From Dunaliella salina (Eukaryota > Chlorophyta > Chlorophyceae > Chlamydomonadales > Dunaliellaceae), in the NCBI GenBank assembly GCA_002284615.2, contig MU070079.1, positions 3,469 through 20,837 of the forward strand: DNA of 17,369 nt, given 5' to 3'. The translations under genes and the position numbers were made by a program. The notes beneath the pieces are model-generated. The model made no database searches. It saw only the letters and a program-made list of their open reading frames with translations, and was not told where the DNA came from. Below, in pieces: positions 15,843 through 17,369 of this stretch (position 1 is its first letter; every line of letters starts with the position of its first letter).

Positions 15843-16020
15843 TGTTTATCTCTTTTTTAGAACATTTTACAAAGAAAGTGAAAGGGATAAGAAATCCTGA
15901 AATCTGAAACTTAAGAAGAGCACAACGTTGGTCTTATAAGGCAAGAGTTCATAGGTTGTTTCTCAAATACAGAAAGTGAGCCTCTCCATTTAGCAAGGCA
16001 GACGTGGAGAGTCAACACAT
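15843..16020 (-). promoter_or_regulatory. Possible leader of ORF1-like copy 3
   Basis: This is the reverse complement of 8601-8777 with few differences, including the TATAAG-like word and A-rich sequence before the ATG. A regulatory role is inferred only from its place and conservation, which also follows simply from the duplication. Confidence 0.25.
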
Positions 16021-16848
16021 CAAGACCCGTGAAACCTCTGCCATAACTCCCTTACACATCGCAATAGTTCTTTACTTCACAGAATTTTCCTGGCAGACTT
16101 ATCCCTCAGCTATCAGAATTCTTCATGCTGGACCTCACATCTGCTGCTTGGCACTAATGGACTCCGTCATGCTCAAATACCGTACAGCATATCGACCATT
16201 ACACAATGTTTATCTTTTTCAAGCTCTGCCTTATGCACAAAATTTGCTTTTGAGGTGTGAATCATGTAAAATTTTGGGTTTTATGGAAAATTTGGGTGCG
16301 TAATGGGGAGTATGCAATGGAATCATTCAATTCAAAAAAAAAGGGTGCGTAGTGGTTAGGATTCTCTACGGTATTTCAACAACTGATTCTTACAGCAATC
16401 CTTCAAACTTGAGTCAGCTTATAGTTGATCTCAGATCACGACGCCTTGCATGTTGGCTGCAACCACTTTTCTCTGAATGTCAACCCAAGGACGTCAATAG
16501 TAAAAAAATTACATATCATCACTGGAGTGCCCTACCAACCAAAAATGCTCATGCTTCATATTCACCCCACTTTCTACCTGAATATTTCTACCTTGGTTTA
16601 CCTAAACATATTGCCCGCAGTGTGGCTCGTTTTGGGCTGCGTGTTCACAATTTGGGGGTTGAGCAGGCCAATTGGAGCAACAACATTTCCCCACACTGCG
16701 ATCTTTGCAATAGGAGGATGTTCAGGATGAGCAACATGTCATTTTCAATTGCACTCAATCGCACATTTGTGCTCTTTGGCGCAAATATGCATCCTTGTTT
16801 CCAGGACATGTCCTATCCCCCTCAACTCAAGCTTCTCAGGCGGCCCCT
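16021..16848 (+). pseudogene. LINE A', right-arm copy of LINE A
   Basis: The plus-strand counterpart of 7778-8600. Reading from 16380: LIVDLRSRRLACWLQPLFSE, KITYHHWSALPTKN, LPEYFYLGLPKHIARSV, LRVHNLGVEQANW and a zinc-knuckle start CDLCN, then a frame shift that loses the His/Cys pair. It is interrupted by the TIR element at 16176-16375 and cut at CGGCCCCT (16841-16848) by LINE B', the same position as in the left arm. Confidence 0.88.
16176..16375. mobile_element. ~200-bp TIR element (MITE-like), right copy
   Basis: Perfect 9-bp terminal inverted repeats AATACCGTA (16176-16184) and TACGGTATT (16367-16375) are flanked by TCA on both sides (16173-16175 and 16376-16378). The length and interior match the left copy at 8243-8443. 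Confidence 0.78.
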
Positions 16849-17270
16849 CACAGGTTCACAGGGTCACAGAGGGAAAAAGCCAGCCAAAAGGCGCCACTGC
16901 TAGCCTGTTCATGGAAAACCATAAGTTCATGAAGAAGAAAGAAAAGTGTGTTGTTGTTCTGATACAAAAAAGATTGAACATCCTGGGCCTCATTGTTCGA
17001 GAGTAAGGATGCATACCTAGCACGCAAAGCAACAATGCGAGGGTTTGAACAGAAAAATACGACTGTTTTTTATCTTGAATATTATCTTCAGCCTGGCAAA
17101 AATCACAGTGAGGTGAAGAGCCATGATTCCAAGTTGCTGTTTCGTACCAAAGGTTGTGAACACGGAGCCTAAAACGGGCAACGCTGCAAATAACATCTTG
17201 GGGAAGGCCCAGAAACATATGTTTGGGAAGTTTATATGGTGAGTAAATAGTCACCGGTCGGTTTGTGGCG
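16849..17270 (-). mobile_element. LINE B', right-arm copy of LINE B
   Basis: The minus-strand counterpart of 7350-7769, with tail CTCTGTGACCCTGTGAACC and ORF2 coding LPKHMFLGLPQDVICSV, RLRVHNLWYETATWNHGSSP and CDFCQAEDNIQDK. The protein frames differ from the left copy at only a few residues. The 5' part is lost into the AT microsatellite. Confidence 0.9.
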
Positions 17271-17276
17271 ATATAT

Positions 17277-17347
<71 letters not shown>

Positions 17348-17369
17348 TATATATAGTTGTATAGTATAT
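17271..17369. repeat. (AT)n microsatellite running to window end
   Basis: Almost pure alternating AT with a few interruptions (TATAATATA near 17288, AGTATA near 17344, GTTGTATAGTATA at the end). It replaces the expected 5' continuation of LINE B' and the rest of LINE A'. Confidence 0.97.

Larger units (their letters stand above)
14480..17268 (-). repeat. Right arm of large inverted duplication
   Basis: Reverse-complement counterpart of 7350-10358. It lacks the 77-bp and 62-bp tandem duplications present in the left arm and has an 18-bp block the left arm lacks. Confidence 0.9.

Overview
The window looks like repeat-dense, gene-poor eukaryotic nuclear DNA. The reasons are non-LTR (LINE-type) retrotransposons with a reverse transcriptase and an APE-type endonuclease, target-site duplications, a tRNA-headed SINE candidate, minisatellites, an AT microsatellite, and no operons or bacterial-type gene layout. 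The RT-family protein features remind me of LINEs from green algae or related protists, but the host cannot be identified from this sequence. I see no confident host protein-coding gene. Almost every stretch with coding signal is retrotransposon debris.

Layout. 1-1207: non-coding, with three tandem 78-bp units that each carry a hairpin (597-830). 1208-2670: a 94-bp minisatellite of 14 units, interrupted by a 105-bp LINE 3' fragment with a 9-bp target duplication. 2802-4212: a degenerate ORF1-like coding region, whose element continues at 6680-6812. It is split by a 5'-truncated LINE (4229-6663) bounded by a perfect 16-bp duplication and carrying a long RT reading frame (4802-6652). 6813-6961: a single unit of a second, 144-bp satellite. 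6962-10358: the left arm of a large inverted duplication, holding LINE A (minus), LINE B (plus) inserted in A, a 200-bp TIR element inserted in A, a second ORF1-like copy, and a LINE 3' end. 10359-13215: a 144-bp satellite array broken by LINE C (itself holding a 695-bp insertion with short terminal inverted repeats) and LINE D (minus). 13215-14460: a decayed endonuclease/linker fragment of ORF2, split by a 218-bp SINE candidate with a 17-bp target duplication. 14480-17270: the right arm, in reverse order and orientation. 17271-17369: (AT)n to the window end.

How it fits together. All LINE 3' ends (eleven) share a short stem-loop followed by a tail of CTGTAACC-type repeats, which suggests one RT machinery recognising a common 3' end. 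The endonuclease, RT, zinc-knuckle and tail parts of one LINE family can be recognised, but in different copies. The ORF1-like protein occurs three times, each time with its own LINE-type 3' end and without RT between. This suggests a roughly 1.5-kb non-autonomous partner, or an internally deleted form, of the LINE. Insertion order can be read directly: satellite arrays first, then LINEs into them, then LINE B, the TIR elements and the SINE into LINE copies, with the inverted duplication after the B and TIR insertions.
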